A stretch of DNA of 64,000 nucleotides from Christensenellaceae bacterium (GTDB lineage Bacteria; Bacillota; Clostridia; Christensenellales; Christensenellaceae), in contig AP025580.1 of assembly GCA_022846035.1 (NCBI GenBank), positions 2,232,001 to 2,296,000 of the forward strand, written 5' to 3'. The notes under the pieces are model-generated. The model was given only the letters and a program-made list of their open reading frames with translations. It had not been told where the DNA came from and made no database searches. Below, piece by piece: positions 51,219 to 60,251 of the stretch. The translations under genes and the position numbers were made by a program. Position 1 is the first letter of the stretch, and each line of letters begins with the position of its first letter.

Positions 51219-51878
51219 TTAATCGTACAGAATGGATGCTGTGCGGTACTTTTTCTGATAACGCCGCACAAACTGCGAAAGGGTAAAGCAAACGATAAAG
51301 TACAGCAGCGCCATCATGCCGAATATCGCGAATATCTGTGTGGTCGAATTGTAAAGGTTCATGAGGATCATTCCCCTGCCCATCAACTCTTGGATCGCCA
51401 TTGCGCCCCACAGGTAGGATGTATCCTTGATCGTCGTCACCATTTGCGACAAGAGCGCGGGCACCATATTCCTGATCGCCTGCGGAAGCACAATATATAC
51501 ATACGTTGTCCCCCGCGAAAAGCCCTGTGATTTCGCCGCTTCCCATTGTCCTTTGGGAATCGCGCTGATACCGCCGCGCAATATTTCCGCAATGCCCGCG
51601 GACGTAAACAGCGTGAACGCCAATATAGCCGACCCCATAGGCGGGATGCGGGCCACAAAAAAGATCAGCATGATCCACAGCAATAAAGGCGTATTTTTGA
51701 ATATTTCAATATATATGCCCGCCAGCTTGGGAACGACCTGATTTCTTGAATTTCTGCCGATCGCAATAATCATGCCCAGCACAATAGAAAGCGCGATGGA
51801 AATAGTCGAAATAACGATTGTTGTCGCCAGTCCCTGCAGCAGGAAGCGGATGTTTATCCACGTAAGTAATTCTGACAT
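51219..51878 (-). CDS. Polar amino acid ABC transporter permease
   Basis: A 219-residue HisM/GlnP-type permease with about five membrane helices and the EAA loop EAAKSQGFSRGTTYVYIVLPQA that contacts the ATPase. It overlaps the first permease gene by 25 bp. With the other permease it forms the membrane channel of a polar amino acid importer. Confidence 0.93.
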   Translation of the reverse strand: MSELLTWINIRFLLQGLATTIVISTISIALSIVLGMIIAIGRNSRNQVVPKLAGIYIEIFKNTPLLLWIMLIFFVARIPPMGSAILAFTLFTSAGIAEILRGGISAIPKGQWEAAKSQGFSRGTTYVYIVLPQAIRNMVPALLSQMVTTIKDTSYLWGAMAIQELMGRGMILMNLYNSTTQIFAIFGMMALLYFIVCFTLSQFVRRYQKKYRTASILYD

Positions 51879-52570
51879 GTCACATCCTCCTCTCCCGGCT
51901 TGATCTCTTTTTTACGTTTTTCCTCCAGGCGTCTGGCTAGCCTTGAAAGCGGGAAACAGAGAATAAAATACAGTACTCCCGCCACCACATAAGCCGGACC
52001 GTAATAGCTCGTTCCGTATGCAAACGAATTGGAAAAATACATCAGCTCGCCGCCCGCGATGAGCGCAAGCACGGACGTATTCTTGATCAGGTTTGCCGCC
52101 TGTACCGCGAGCGGCGGCAAAATCGTTTTCACGGCCTGCGGCAGTATGATATGCAACATGGTTTCGCTATAGGTAAAGCCCTGCGACTGCGCCGCCTCAA
52201 ATTGCCCTTTTGGTACGGAAGACAATCCAGAATGGACGACTTCCGAAATATAGGCGCCGTGGTAAATACCGATGCCTACAACGCCGATCATGAATGTGCC
52301 CATCATAACGCCAAAAAGCGGCAGCACCGCATACAGCACAAACATCTGCAAAAGCAGCGGAATATTCTGCACGATTTCGATATATACGCGGTTAATCACG
52401 CGCGGCGCTTTGTGCTTTGCATATGACATCATACCAAAGACAAAACCAAGCGCGAGCGCGATTACGAGCGCCAATAACGAGATTAGTACCGTATTCAAAA
52501 ATGCCTGCGCAAGCTGATCGCCCTGTGCAAAAAGCGCCTCCCATTTAAACGGTGCAAATACATCTCCCAT
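51854..52570 (-). CDS. Polar amino acid ABC transporter permease
   Basis: A 238-residue permease of the HisM/GlnP family with five helices and EAA loop EAAQSQGFTYSETMLHIILPQA. It follows the binding protein gene by 3 bp and overlaps the second permease. The N-terminus starts with a short amphipathic stretch before helix 1. Confidence 0.93.
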   Translation of the reverse strand: MGDVFAPFKWEALFAQGDQLAQAFLNTVLISLLALVIALALGFVFGMMSYAKHKAPRVINRVYIEIVQNIPLLLQMFVLYAVLPLFGVMMGTFMIGVVGIGIYHGAYISEVVHSGLSSVPKGQFEAAQSQGFTYSETMLHIILPQAVKTILPPLAVQAANLIKNTSVLALIAGGELMYFSNSFAYGTSYYGPAYVVAGVLYFILCFPLSRLARRLEEKRKKEIKPGEEDVTCQNYLRG

Positions 52571-52573
52571 AAC

Positions 52574-53323
52574 CTAAAGCCCCCACTTCTCCTCGAGCGC
52601 CGCCATCCGTCCGTCCGCTCTCATCTCGCCGATCACACGGTCGATTTCGTCCGCAAGCTCCCGATTGGTAAGGGAGGAGGCAACGCCGTATTCCTGCGGT
52701 GCGAATTGTTCTTCCAATAATTCCGTCGTATCGTCCAGATAACCGTTCAAAATCGATTCATCTACGGAAAAAGCATCTACCCTGCCTGACACAAGCGCGA
52801 TCTTAATTTCCGGATAGGTCGCATATTCATTGAACTTCAGCGTGATCCCCAGCTTGTCCGCCGCCGCCTGCAGCTTTTCCCTGGTGGTCGCGCTCTGGGC
52901 AACGCCGATCGTCTTTCCGTCAAGGTCTTTAAAGCTCTTGATTCCCGCATCCTTTTTGACCAGCACGCCGATGTGATCCGTATAATAGGGCTGGCTGAAA
53001 TGATAACTTTTTTTGCGTTGGTCCGTAATCGTAAAGGTACACAGCGCCGCATCCAGCATGCCATTATCGATCATCGCGCCTCGCGTCGTCACGTTTACTC
53101 CCGTTAAGGAAAGTTTATCCGGCGAGCCTTTTAATTCACTGGCCAGTTCCCGCGCAATATCCACCTCGAATCCCTCGATCTGCCCTGTCGCCGGACTTTG
53201 GTATCCAAACCTGGGGACGTCTATTTTTACACCCACATAAAGAACGTCGTCGTCCTGTGCACACGCGCCCAACGCAAACGCAACTATTAAAATCATACAT
53301 AAAATAACAACTCGTCTTTTCAT
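52574..53323 (-). CDS. Amino acid ABC transporter substrate-binding lipoprotein
   Basis: A 249-residue family 3 solute-binding protein. The signal peptide ends in the lipobox LGAC with lipidated Cys21. The mature part has the SBP_bac_3 pattern, with VDIARELASEL near 55 and FSQPYYTDHIGVLV near 110. Relatives bind glutamate, aspartate or glutamine. It overlaps the ATPase gene by 4 bp and leads into two permease genes. Confidence 0.93.
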   Translation of the reverse strand: MKRRVVILCMILIVAFALGACAQDDDVLYVGVKIDVPRFGYQSPATGQIEGFEVDIARELASELKGSPDKLSLTGVNVTTRGAMIDNGMLDAALCTFTITDQRKKSYHFSQPYYTDHIGVLVKKDAGIKSFKDLDGKTIGVAQSATTREKLQAAADKLGITLKFNEYATYPEIKIALVSGRVDAFSVDESILNGYLDDTTELLEEQFAPQEYGVASSLTNRELADEIDRVIGEMRADGRMAALEEKWGL

Positions 53324-54045
53324 TTTAATATCTTACTCAAAAAAGCCTGTATCCTCGGGTTTTTGGCTTCGTCAAACAGTTCCTGTGGCGTACCGCTATC
53401 CACGATCTGCCCCGCCTCCATGAAAACGACCCGATCAGCCGCTTCCCGCGCCAGCCCCATTTCGTGTGTAACAATCACCATAGTAATGTTACTTTTGGCA
53501 AGGTCTTTGATTACCTCCAGCACTTCCTGTATCATTTCCGGATCGAGCGCGGACGTTGGCTCGTCAAAAAGGATGATCTGCGGATGCATATTAAGCGCCC
53601 GCGCGATCGCGACGCGCTGCTTCTGTCCGCCGGATAATTTTGTGGGATACTGGCTCACCTTGTCGCATAGCCCCACGCGCTCCAGATATTGCGCGCCGCT
53701 ACGCTCCGCTTCCTGTTTCGGTACGTGCTGTACACGCACCGGCGCGATGGTCACGTTCTCGAGTACGGTTTTATGGGGATAGAGGTTAAAATCCTGAAAA
53801 ACCATCGCCACGTTGGCATATAGTTTCCTCGTATCCACCTTTTTGGCCGTTACCTCGATCCCGTCGACGATGATCGTGCCTGTCGACGGCTTTTCCAACC
53901 CGTTGATACACCGGATCAGCGTACTTTTGCCCGAACCGGACGGACCGATAATCACAATCTTTTCCCCTGTCTGGATTTCCAGGTTCACATCCCTCAGCGC
54001 ATAGGTTTCTCCAAATTTTTTTGATACGTTCTGAACGGAAATCAT
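53320..54045 (-). CDS. Amino acid ABC transporter ATP-binding protein
   Basis: A 241-residue GlnQ-type ATPase: Walker A GPSGSGKS at 34-41, Q-loop Gln84, signature LSGGQ at 137-141, Walker B ILFDEP at 158-163 and switch His in VTHEMG. The start at 54045 follows GGGAGA; the longer frame from 54096 is not supported. It is first in the operon ATPase, binding protein, permease, permease. Since a glutamate decarboxylase is elsewhere in the window, glutamate uptake is attractive but unproven. Confidence 0.95.
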   Translation of the reverse strand: MISVQNVSKKFGETYALRDVNLEIQTGEKIVIIGPSGSGKSTLIRCINGLEKPSTGTIIVDGIEVTAKKVDTRKLYANVAMVFQDFNLYPHKTVLENVTIAPVRVQHVPKQEAERSGAQYLERVGLCDKVSQYPTKLSGGQKQRVAIARALNMHPQIILFDEPTSALDPEMIQEVLEVIKDLAKSNITMVIVTHEMGLAREAADRVVFMEAGQIVDSGTPQELFDEAKNPRIQAFLSKILK

Positions 54046-54152
54046 ACTGTTCTCCCATGTTTCATGAAAAATAAATTTGCTCTTATTTATCAGCACTTTT
54101 AACGCCGTTTAAACCGCTCCGGAAATGAATCGCGTACGTCTTTTGAATACGG

Positions 54153-54186
54153 CAAAAAAGGAGCCGCCCAAAGGCAAGCTCCTCTT
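54153..54186 (-). terminator. Terminator after the metal ATPase gene
   Basis: Arms AGGAGC and GCTCCT with a 13-nt loop and a T-run on the minus strand, located 14 bp after the stop codon. Confidence 0.75.
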
Positions 54187-54199
54187 TGATACCGTAATC

Positions 54200-56149
54200 T
54201 TATTTCATCGCGCGCAGGGCGTTTAAAACCGCGATCAGCGTCACGCCGACGTCGGCAAATACCGCCCACCACATATCCGCAATACCCGTTACGCCGAGCG
54301 CCATGACCCCCGCTTTTACGGCCAGCGCGAATATGATATTCTGCCATACGATACGCCGCGTCCTGCGCGACAAACGGATAGACTCCGCGACCTTTAAGGG
54401 CTCGTCCGTCATCAGTACCACGTCGGCGGCTTCGATTGCCGCATCGCTTCCCGCGCCGCCCATCGCAATCCCTACGTCGGCGCGCGCGAGTACGGGCGCG
54501 TCGTTAATTCCGTCTCCCACAAAGGCGCTGCTGCCGTTTTTCTCCTGTATCCGCTCGAGGGCAGCAACCTTATCCTGCGGCAAAAGCTCCGTGTATACCT
54601 CGTCTATCCCAATCTCCGCCGCCATCGTTTCGCCGATCCGTTTCGCGTCGCCCGTCAGCATCGCCGTTCCTACGCCCAGAGCGTGCAGCGCGTTCGCGGT
54701 TTGTCTTGCGTCCTGCTTTATCCTGTCCGCGATCAGTATACTTCCCAAAAAGCGGCCCGCACGCGCCACATACAAAACCGTACCCGCATCTTCCAATTCC
54801 GAAAAAACAATGTTGTGTCTGCAAAGCAGCTTGGCGTTTCCCGCAAGGATTTCTTCCCCATCCTCTGTGATTGCAATCACGCCGTATCCTGCCTCTTCTC
54901 TGTAATCCCGTGCCGCCGGCGCTGCTCTGCCGTACGTTTCCAGCACGGATTTTGCGATCGGGTGCGAGGAATTGGCCTCCGCAACCGCAGCGTTTTCCAG
55001 CACTTCTTCTTCCGTTATTCCATCTGCCGCCGTAATTTTTTTGACCTCGAATACGCCCTTTGTCAGCGTTCCCGTCTTATCAAACACCACGTCTTGCACA
55101 TTCGTAAGCGCCTCCAGGTAATTGGCGCCTTTGATCAGGATCCCCTTTTTCGACGCGCCGCCGATCCCGCTGAAATAAGTAAGCGGTACGGATACCACCA
55201 AAGCGCACGGACACGAAATCACGAGGAACAACAGCGCCCGATATACCCATGTTGCGACGTCTCCCGTTACCAGCGAGGGAATGACCGCCACAACGAGCGC
55301 CCCCGCGCATACGACAGGCGTGTAATAACGCGCGAACTTGGTAATAAATTTTTCGGTATGCGCCTTTTTGCTTCCCGCATGCTCCACCAGGTCAAGGATC
55401 TTGGCAACGGTGGATTCCCCGAATTCCTTTTCCACTCGGATCGTCAGCAGACCGCCGCCGTTGACGCTTCCCGCGAGCGCGCTTTCCCCCGCGAAGACCT
55501 CGCGCGGCATGCTTTCTCCCGTGAGCGCGCTTGTATTGAGCGCCGAAGCCCCTTCGAGGATCACGCCGTCAAGCGGAATCTTTTCAAACGGCTTAACGAC
55601 AATCGTATCGCCGATCTTTACATCCTGCGGGTCTACGCGCTTAACCGTATCCCCCTGCTTTAAATTCGCGTAGTCTGGGCGAATATCCATCAGTTTGGCA
55701 ATGGACTTTTTACTGCGCTCCACCGCGAGGTCGGAAAGCGTTTCCCCAATCAGGTAAAATAACATGACCGCCGTTCCTTCGGCGTAATCCGCCAGGATAA
55801 ACGCGCCGACCGTAGCTACTGTCATCAGGAAGTTTTCGTCAAACACCTTGCCTTTGACCATATTCTTGCCCGCCGTAATCAGCACATTGATTCCCAAAAC
55901 CAAATAAGCGGCTAGAAAGATAACAAACCTCATCCACTCGGGTATCTGTGCCGTATTCTGTAAAAGGATTCCCAGCGCAAAAATGGCCGCGCCGACGATG
56001 ATCCTCGCCAGGTAGCTTTTCGGTTTCTCTTTTGAATGCGTATGCTCGTGCCCGCAGGCGCAGCCGCTTTCATGGTCGTGCTCGTGCGCATGTTCCATTT
56101 CGCACGCACATTCCATGTCCTGGGCATGTTCGTGATGGCTGTGTTCCAT
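54200..56149 (-). CDS. Heavy-metal P1B-type ATPase (Zn/Cd/Pb efflux type)
   Basis: A 649-residue metal pump. The N-terminal 45 residues are a His/Cys/Glu-rich tail in place of the usual HMA domain. The membrane metal site has the CPC motif (313-315), the phosphorylation motif DKTGTLTKG has Asp357, and TGES and GDGINDAP are present. In the late membrane part a Lys/Asp pair typical of P1B-2 pumps appears (KAGVMALG, FADVGVTLI). Zinc, cadmium or lead export is likely. The start at 56149 follows GGAGG; a TTG 15 bp earlier is within the site. The ArsR sensor gene lies upstream, same strand. Confidence 0.92.
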   Translation of the reverse strand: MEHSHHEHAQDMECACEMEHAHEHDHESGCACGHEHTHSKEKPKSYLARIIVGAAIFALGILLQNTAQIPEWMRFVIFLAAYLVLGINVLITAGKNMVKGKVFDENFLMTVATVGAFILADYAEGTAVMLFYLIGETLSDLAVERSKKSIAKLMDIRPDYANLKQGDTVKRVDPQDVKIGDTIVVKPFEKIPLDGVILEGASALNTSALTGESMPREVFAGESALAGSVNGGGLLTIRVEKEFGESTVAKILDLVEHAGSKKAHTEKFITKFARYYTPVVCAGALVVAVIPSLVTGDVATWVYRALLFLVISCPCALVVSVPLTYFSGIGGASKKGILIKGANYLEALTNVQDVVFDKTGTLTKGVFEVKKITAADGITEEEVLENAAVAEANSSHPIAKSVLETYGRAAPAARDYREEAGYGVIAITEDGEEILAGNAKLLCRHNIVFSELEDAGTVLYVARAGRFLGSILIADRIKQDARQTANALHALGVGTAMLTGDAKRIGETMAAEIGIDEVYTELLPQDKVAALERIQEKNGSSAFVGDGINDAPVLARADVGIAMGGAGSDAAIEAADVVLMTDEPLKVAESIRLSRRTRRIVWQNIIFALAVKAGVMALGVTGIADMWWAVFADVGVTLIAVLNALRAMK

Positions 56150-56164
56150 CTGCCGTTCCTCCAA

Positions 56165-56205
56165 TCATATGAATATATGTTCATTCGTTCATATGTATTA
56201 TACCA
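56165..56205 (-). promoter_or_regulatory. Promoter and palindromic operator of the metal ATPase
   Basis: On the minus strand TGGTATAAT (56197-56205) is followed by CATATGAA (56187-56194) and its inverted copy TTCATATG (56165-56172), 14 bp apart, with GAAC repeats between. ArsR/SmtB-type repressors bind such ATGAA/TTCAT palindromes, so the upstream-encoded sensor is the likely repressor. Confidence 0.6.
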
Positions 56206-56245
56206 CACCCGTATGTTTTGTAAACCTTTTTTTGAGAAAAATAAA

Positions 56246-56270
56246 AAAGGCAGCCAAAAGGCTGCCTTGC
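56246..56270 (-). terminator. Terminator after the ArsR gene
   Basis: Arms AAGGCAGCC and GGCTGCCTT with a 4-nt loop and a T-run on the minus strand. It separates the sensor gene from the ATPase promoter. Confidence 0.85.
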
Positions 56271-56325
56271 TCTTGCCCGTTTGCCCATTTTCATCCTTTG
56301 CTGCCGGACGAAGCAGGCTGGTTAT

Positions 56326-56616
56326 TTAATGCCTTATGTGTTCTAGCACCTGGTCGATGATATGCAGCACGTGCGCGTCGTCCAAGCTGTAAAATACATT
56401 TTTTCCTTCTTTCCGGCTTTTGACCAGGCGGGCGGTTTTCAGATTTTGCAACTGATGAGATACTGCAGACTGCTCAAGACCTAAGGCGTCGCATAAATGC
56501 GCCACGCACATCTCCGTATCATGGAGGGCAAAAATGATCCTGAGCCGGCTTGGATCGCTCAACATCTTAAAAATGCGGCTCATTTTGTCCAGCTCTTCCA
56601 TACTCTGCTTCATCAT
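56326..56616 (-). CDS. ArsR/SmtB family metal-sensing repressor
   Basis: A 96-residue winged-helix repressor. DNA recognition helix LEQSAVSHQLQNLKTARLV is at about 43-61. Metal-binding residues appear in two places: MCVAHLCDAL in helix 3 and the C-terminal helix with Asp-x-His and, ten residues later, His-x-x-His. This alpha5 pattern is that of zinc sensors (SmtB, CzrA). It overlaps the NUDIX gene by 4 bp and precedes the metal ATPase gene, its probable target. Confidence 0.92.
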   Translation of the reverse strand: MMKQSMEELDKMSRIFKMLSDPSRLRIIFALHDTEMCVAHLCDALGLEQSAVSHQLQNLKTARLVKSRKEGKNVFYSLDDAHVLHIIDQVLEHIRH

Positions 56617-57194
56617 GCTTCCGCCTGCTGTTCATATTGCTGCTGCAATTGGTCTAAAATCGTGTACGCCTTTAAGAGCGACGCCACCGTCTTGGCGTCT
56701 TTGATTTCTCCGCGCAGCACCATCTGCACCGCCGTTGCGAGCGGCAGCTTCTCCACCCTGACGAATTCCCCTTCGTCGAGGCATTGCTCCTGCTGCTCGA
56801 TATTAACCGCCATATACATATGGATCACTTCATCACAAAAACCCACGCTGGAATAAATCTGCCCCAGTGAAACCAGGTCGCTCGCGACAAGCCCCGTTTC
56901 CTCTTTTAACTCCCGCGCGGCGGCAGACGCCGGCTCCTCTCCGTCTTTATCCAGCTTGCCCGCCGGCAATTCGAGCAGCACCTCCCCAAACGGATAACGG
57001 AACTGCCGCACAAAATATACGTTCAGATCATGGTCCACCGCGCATACGCTCACGCCGCCCGGATGCCGCACCACTTCCCTGACGGATGTCTTGCCGTCCG
57101 GCAAACGTACCGTATCCTTTACGACATCGATAATCGCGCCTTCGTAAATTTTTTCGGACGACAGCGTCGTTTCTTTCAAATCATCTATGTTCAT
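56613..57194 (-). CDS. NUDIX hydrolase, ADP-ribose pyrophosphatase type
   Basis: A 193-residue NUDIX enzyme that splits ADP-ribose or related nucleoside diphosphates. The Nudix box is complete, GEEPASAAARELKEETGL near 95-112, preceded by ELPAGKLD. GGAG 10 nt upstream favours the ATG at 57194 over ATGs at 57203 (too close) and 57230. It is coupled to the ArsR gene by a 4-bp overlap, probably by operon position rather than function. Confidence 0.9.
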   Translation of the reverse strand: MNIDDLKETTLSSEKIYEGAIIDVVKDTVRLPDGKTSVREVVRHPGGVSVCAVDHDLNVYFVRQFRYPFGEVLLELPAGKLDKDGEEPASAAARELKEETGLVASDLVSLGQIYSSVGFCDEVIHMYMAVNIEQQEQCLDEGEFVRVEKLPLATAVQMVLRGEIKDAKTVASLLKAYTILDQLQQQYEQQAEA

Positions 57195-57327
57195 GACATT
57201 CATGCTCCTTTTTGTTCGCCTGTCTTTCATTTTATCACGCGCCTTAACAGAAATCCATCCCCGCTCTTATAATTGCACACGAAGCGTATATTTGTTATAA
57301 TGTGATGAAGTATCGAGGGAGGCATAT

Positions 57328-59544
57328 ATGCGGATTTTAAAAACGCCAGTCATGTTACTGGTTATGATCATTTTATTGATAATCCTTGTTCCGGCCAGCG
57401 TATTTGCCGCACCGTCCGAAGATCCGGCCGCGGATGCAGCAAAACCTGCCTCTACAGTCAAAATTTACCATACCAACGACGTTCATGGCAACGCTGACGC
57501 CACGCCCGATTCCGTCGGTTACGCGCGCCTGCAGACTTATATCAAACAGGACGAAGCGGACGGAAAACTGCTTGTGGACGCCGGCGATGCCTTTCATGGA
57601 AATACCTTTGCCACTTTGAGCCAGGGCCAGAGCATTGCCGAAATCATGAAAGCGATGGATTATAATGCTTTCGTGCCCGGAAACCATGACTTCAGCTACG
57701 GTATTCCCACCCTTGAAAAGCTGATCGAGACATCGGGCGCAAACGCGCTTTCCGTTAATATCATGAAAAACGGCTTTCCTGTTTTCGACGCCTACCATAT
57801 CTATAAGGCAGGCGGCATGAAAATCGGCGTGCTGGGGATTTCTTCTCCCACGGCGCTTGCCGATATGGATCCGGATTATTTAAACGGTATTGACTTTTTA
57901 AACGGCGAACTCCTTTACCAAATGACGCAGCAGGCTGTCAGTGAAATGCGCCAGCAAGGCGTGAACGCTGTCATCGCCCTGACGCACCTTGGCATTGGTC
58001 AGAATTCCGACCCGTCCAGCGCGGATATTGCCACGCATGTAACGGGTATCGACCTGATCATCGACGGTTATTCGCATACCTTATATCCCAACGGCTATAC
58101 GGATTACCCCGGATATGTCGCCGGTCAAACTCCTATGATCGTGCAGGCGGGCAGCTCGCTTGAAGCCTTTGGTGTGGTAGAGCTTTCCTTTGACGAAAAC
58201 GGCGGTATCATGAGTATTTTGCCCTTTACTGTAGACGCTGAAAGCGTTTCTTCGGTAACGGCCGACAAAAAAATCGGTTCTGTGATCAGCACGTATGCGC
58301 AGGAGCAGCAAACCTTTTTAAGGCGTACGGTCGCTACCTCTCCTGTTTTCCTTAATGGGGAAAGCGAATTCGTCTATACCGGTCCCACGAACTTCACGAC
58401 GATGATCGGCCAGGCCATGCTCGGCGAAACGGGAGCGGATATTGCGCTGTTTTCAAGCAAGGCGGTAAGGACTTCTATTCCCGCAGGCGACATCACCGCC
58501 GCCGAGATCAATAACGCGATCCCCGCCGGTGATTACATCATTACGACGACTGTCTCCGGCGCCGAGCTGAAAAAAATACTCAACGACCATATGCTCCTCG
58601 GTTCCGAGGATTTCCCGCAGTTTGTGGGTATCGAAGTAATTGCGGAAAAATACCTGACAACCGACGGCAATTATGCGGGCCGCGTCAAATCCATCACCAA
58701 AGACGGCGTCGAAATAAAAGATAACGACCAATTGACCATCGCTACCACGAGCGACCTTTTCAACGGCGAGTTGGGATACCGGTTTACATCCCCTTCTATC
58801 CATGAATACCATACGCTTTATGAAACGGTGAGCGGCTATTTTAAGGATGCGGATGAAGATCAGTTCTTAAACGCCCAGGGCAGCCAGCTCGTGCTGTTGG
58901 AGCAGATTATCGATACGGACGACATTATCGCCAAGCTTCAGATCGCGATTCCCGTCGATGTACACGTCGCGCTTACGAAGCCGTCCGTTGTTTCGGAAAA
59001 CATACTGTACTCCCTGATCGGCCAGGACCGGAATCTTGTCTTTACCATAGACGGCCCGTATCCTTACGGCTTTATTTTCAACGGCGCTTCTCTGGGCTCG
59101 CCCAGCAATGTAAGCCTTGATGCCGACGTATCGCAAAAGGCCCCTGCCGGCAAGCGTACGGCCTCCACCGCCGATAAGGATGCTTTCTTCGTGGATTTAA
59201 GCGATAACCAGACGATTCCCTCTTCCGTATATATGCAGGTATACGTGGGCAGCGCGTACGAACCCGGCAGCACCGTTTATATTTATTATTATGACATCAA
59301 CAATGACATCCTGCCTTACAACGAAAGCGGCATTACCGTAGATGACGGCGGCTCTATCGTTTTCCAGGCCCAGGCCGGCTCCACTTACCTGATCAATTCC
59401 AAGCTGCTCAACGCGGCCACAAGCTATGAGCTGCCTTCGCCGGAGCATCCATACTCGCTTGGTATCCTGATCATTTTCGCCGCGTTTGTCGCATGGGCGA
59501 TCTTTTTCCTGATTACCAAGAAAGGAAGTCAGGCGGGCAAATGA
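57328..59544 (+). CDS. Surface 5'-nucleotidase/metallophosphoesterase, UshA-like
   Basis: A 738-residue exported protein: signal peptide (1-27, ending SVFA), metallophosphatase domain (45-300), 5'-nucleotidase C-terminal domain (about 345-510), a 180-residue beta-rich region, and a C-terminal membrane helix (about 708-728) with Lys-rich tail. Metal motifs HTNDVHG, DAGDAFHGN, GNHDFSYG and ALTHLG are intact, but the GHxH motif reads DGYSHT, with Tyr for one ligand His. It would release nucleosides and phosphate outside the cell. GGGAGG precedes the ATG. Confidence 0.9.
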   Translation: MRILKTPVMLLVMIILLIILVPASVFAAPSEDPAADAAKPASTVKIYHTNDVHGNADATPDSVGYARLQTYIKQDEADGKLLVDAGDAFHGNTFATLSQGQSIAEIMKAMDYNAFVPGNHDFSYGIPTLEKLIETSGANALSVNIMKNGFPVFDAYHIYKAGGMKIGVLGISSPTALADMDPDYLNGIDFLNGELLYQMTQQAVSEMRQQGVNAVIALTHLGIGQNSDPSSADIATHVTGIDLIIDGYSHTLYPNGYTDYPGYVAGQTPMIVQAGSSLEAFGVVELSFDENGGIMSILPFTVDAESVSSVTADKKIGSVISTYAQEQQTFLRRTVATSPVFLNGESEFVYTGPTNFTTMIGQAMLGETGADIALFSSKAVRTSIPAGDITAAEINNAIPAGDYIITTTVSGAELKKILNDHMLLGSEDFPQFVGIEVIAEKYLTTDGNYAGRVKSITKDGVEIKDNDQLTIATTSDLFNGELGYRFTSPSIHEYHTLYETVSGYFKDADEDQFLNAQGSQLVLLEQIIDTDDIIAKLQIAIPVDVHVALTKPSVVSENILYSLIGQDRNLVFTIDGPYPYGFIFNGASLGSPSNVSLDADVSQKAPAGKRTASTADKDAFFVDLSDNQTIPSSVYMQVYVGSAYEPGSTVYIYYYDINNDILPYNESGITVDDGGSIVFQAQAGSTYLINSKLLNAATSYELPSPEHPYSLGILIIFAAFVAWAIFFLITKKGSQAGK

Positions 59545-59680
59545 AAACCGGCCGGAATATATACTTCTGTCCTTGCCCCGCCAAGCGGTGCGGCAGGCGT
59601 TCTGTTGATTTTTACCCCTTTTGCGCGCTGCGGAAAAAGGGTAATATAAATATATAAAAATTATTTAGGGGGTACTGAAT

Positions 59681-60196
59681 ATGATCAGTAAAAAATTGGA
59701 ATCTATGCTTAACGAACAGATGAAAAACGAATTTTATTCGGCTTATTTTTATCTTTCCATGGCCGCATGGTTTACGTCCAAAAACCTGAACGGGTTCGCC
59801 AACTGGTATACGGTGCAGGCTCAGGAAGAACGCGACCATGCCAAAATGATCATGGATTATGTGCTGCGCGTAGGCGGGAATGCGGAGTTCCTGGCGATCG
59901 AAGCGCCTGACACAAATTTCACTTCGCCGATGGATATTTTTGAAAAAACGCTGGCGCATGAACAGAAAGTGACCGGTATGATCAACGACCTGATGGGCGC
60001 TGCGGTTGATGAGCGCGACTTCAAGACTCAGCATTTTCTGCAGTGGTATGTAAACGAACAGGTTGAAGAAGAAGAAAACGCTTCCGGTCTGATCGAAAAA
60101 CTGCGTATTTCGGGCAACAGTGAAGCGGGCATCCTTTATATGGACGCGGAAGCCGCGACCCGCGTATATACGCCTGCAACACAGGCAAACGCATAA
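59681..60196 (+). CDS. ftnA: Ferritin
   Basis: A 171-residue non-haem ferritin that oxidises and stores iron in a 24-mer shell. Ferroxidase residues Glu17, Glu50, His53, Glu94 and Gln127 are all present at the positions of E. coli FtnA. AGGGGG lies 8-10 nt before the ATG. A TTACCC/GGGTAA inverted repeat (about 59617-59645) in front may be part of the promoter. It stands alone with a terminator. Confidence 0.96.
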   Translation: MISKKLESMLNEQMKNEFYSAYFYLSMAAWFTSKNLNGFANWYTVQAQEERDHAKMIMDYVLRVGGNAEFLAIEAPDTNFTSPMDIFEKTLAHEQKVTGMINDLMGAAVDERDFKTQHFLQWYVNEQVEEEENASGLIEKLRISGNSEAGILYMDAEAATRVYTPATQANA

Positions 60197-60211
60197 ATAA
60201 TTTTGACAAAA

Positions 60212-60241
60212 CAAAAAGAGCGCTTAGGGCGCTCTTTTTGT
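60212..60241. terminator. Terminator between ferritin and tetR-like genes
   Basis: Arms AAAAAGAGCGC and GCGCTCTTTTT around a 5-nt loop; converging genes on both sides. Confidence 0.9.
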
Positions 60242-60251
60242 TTTGCGCACT

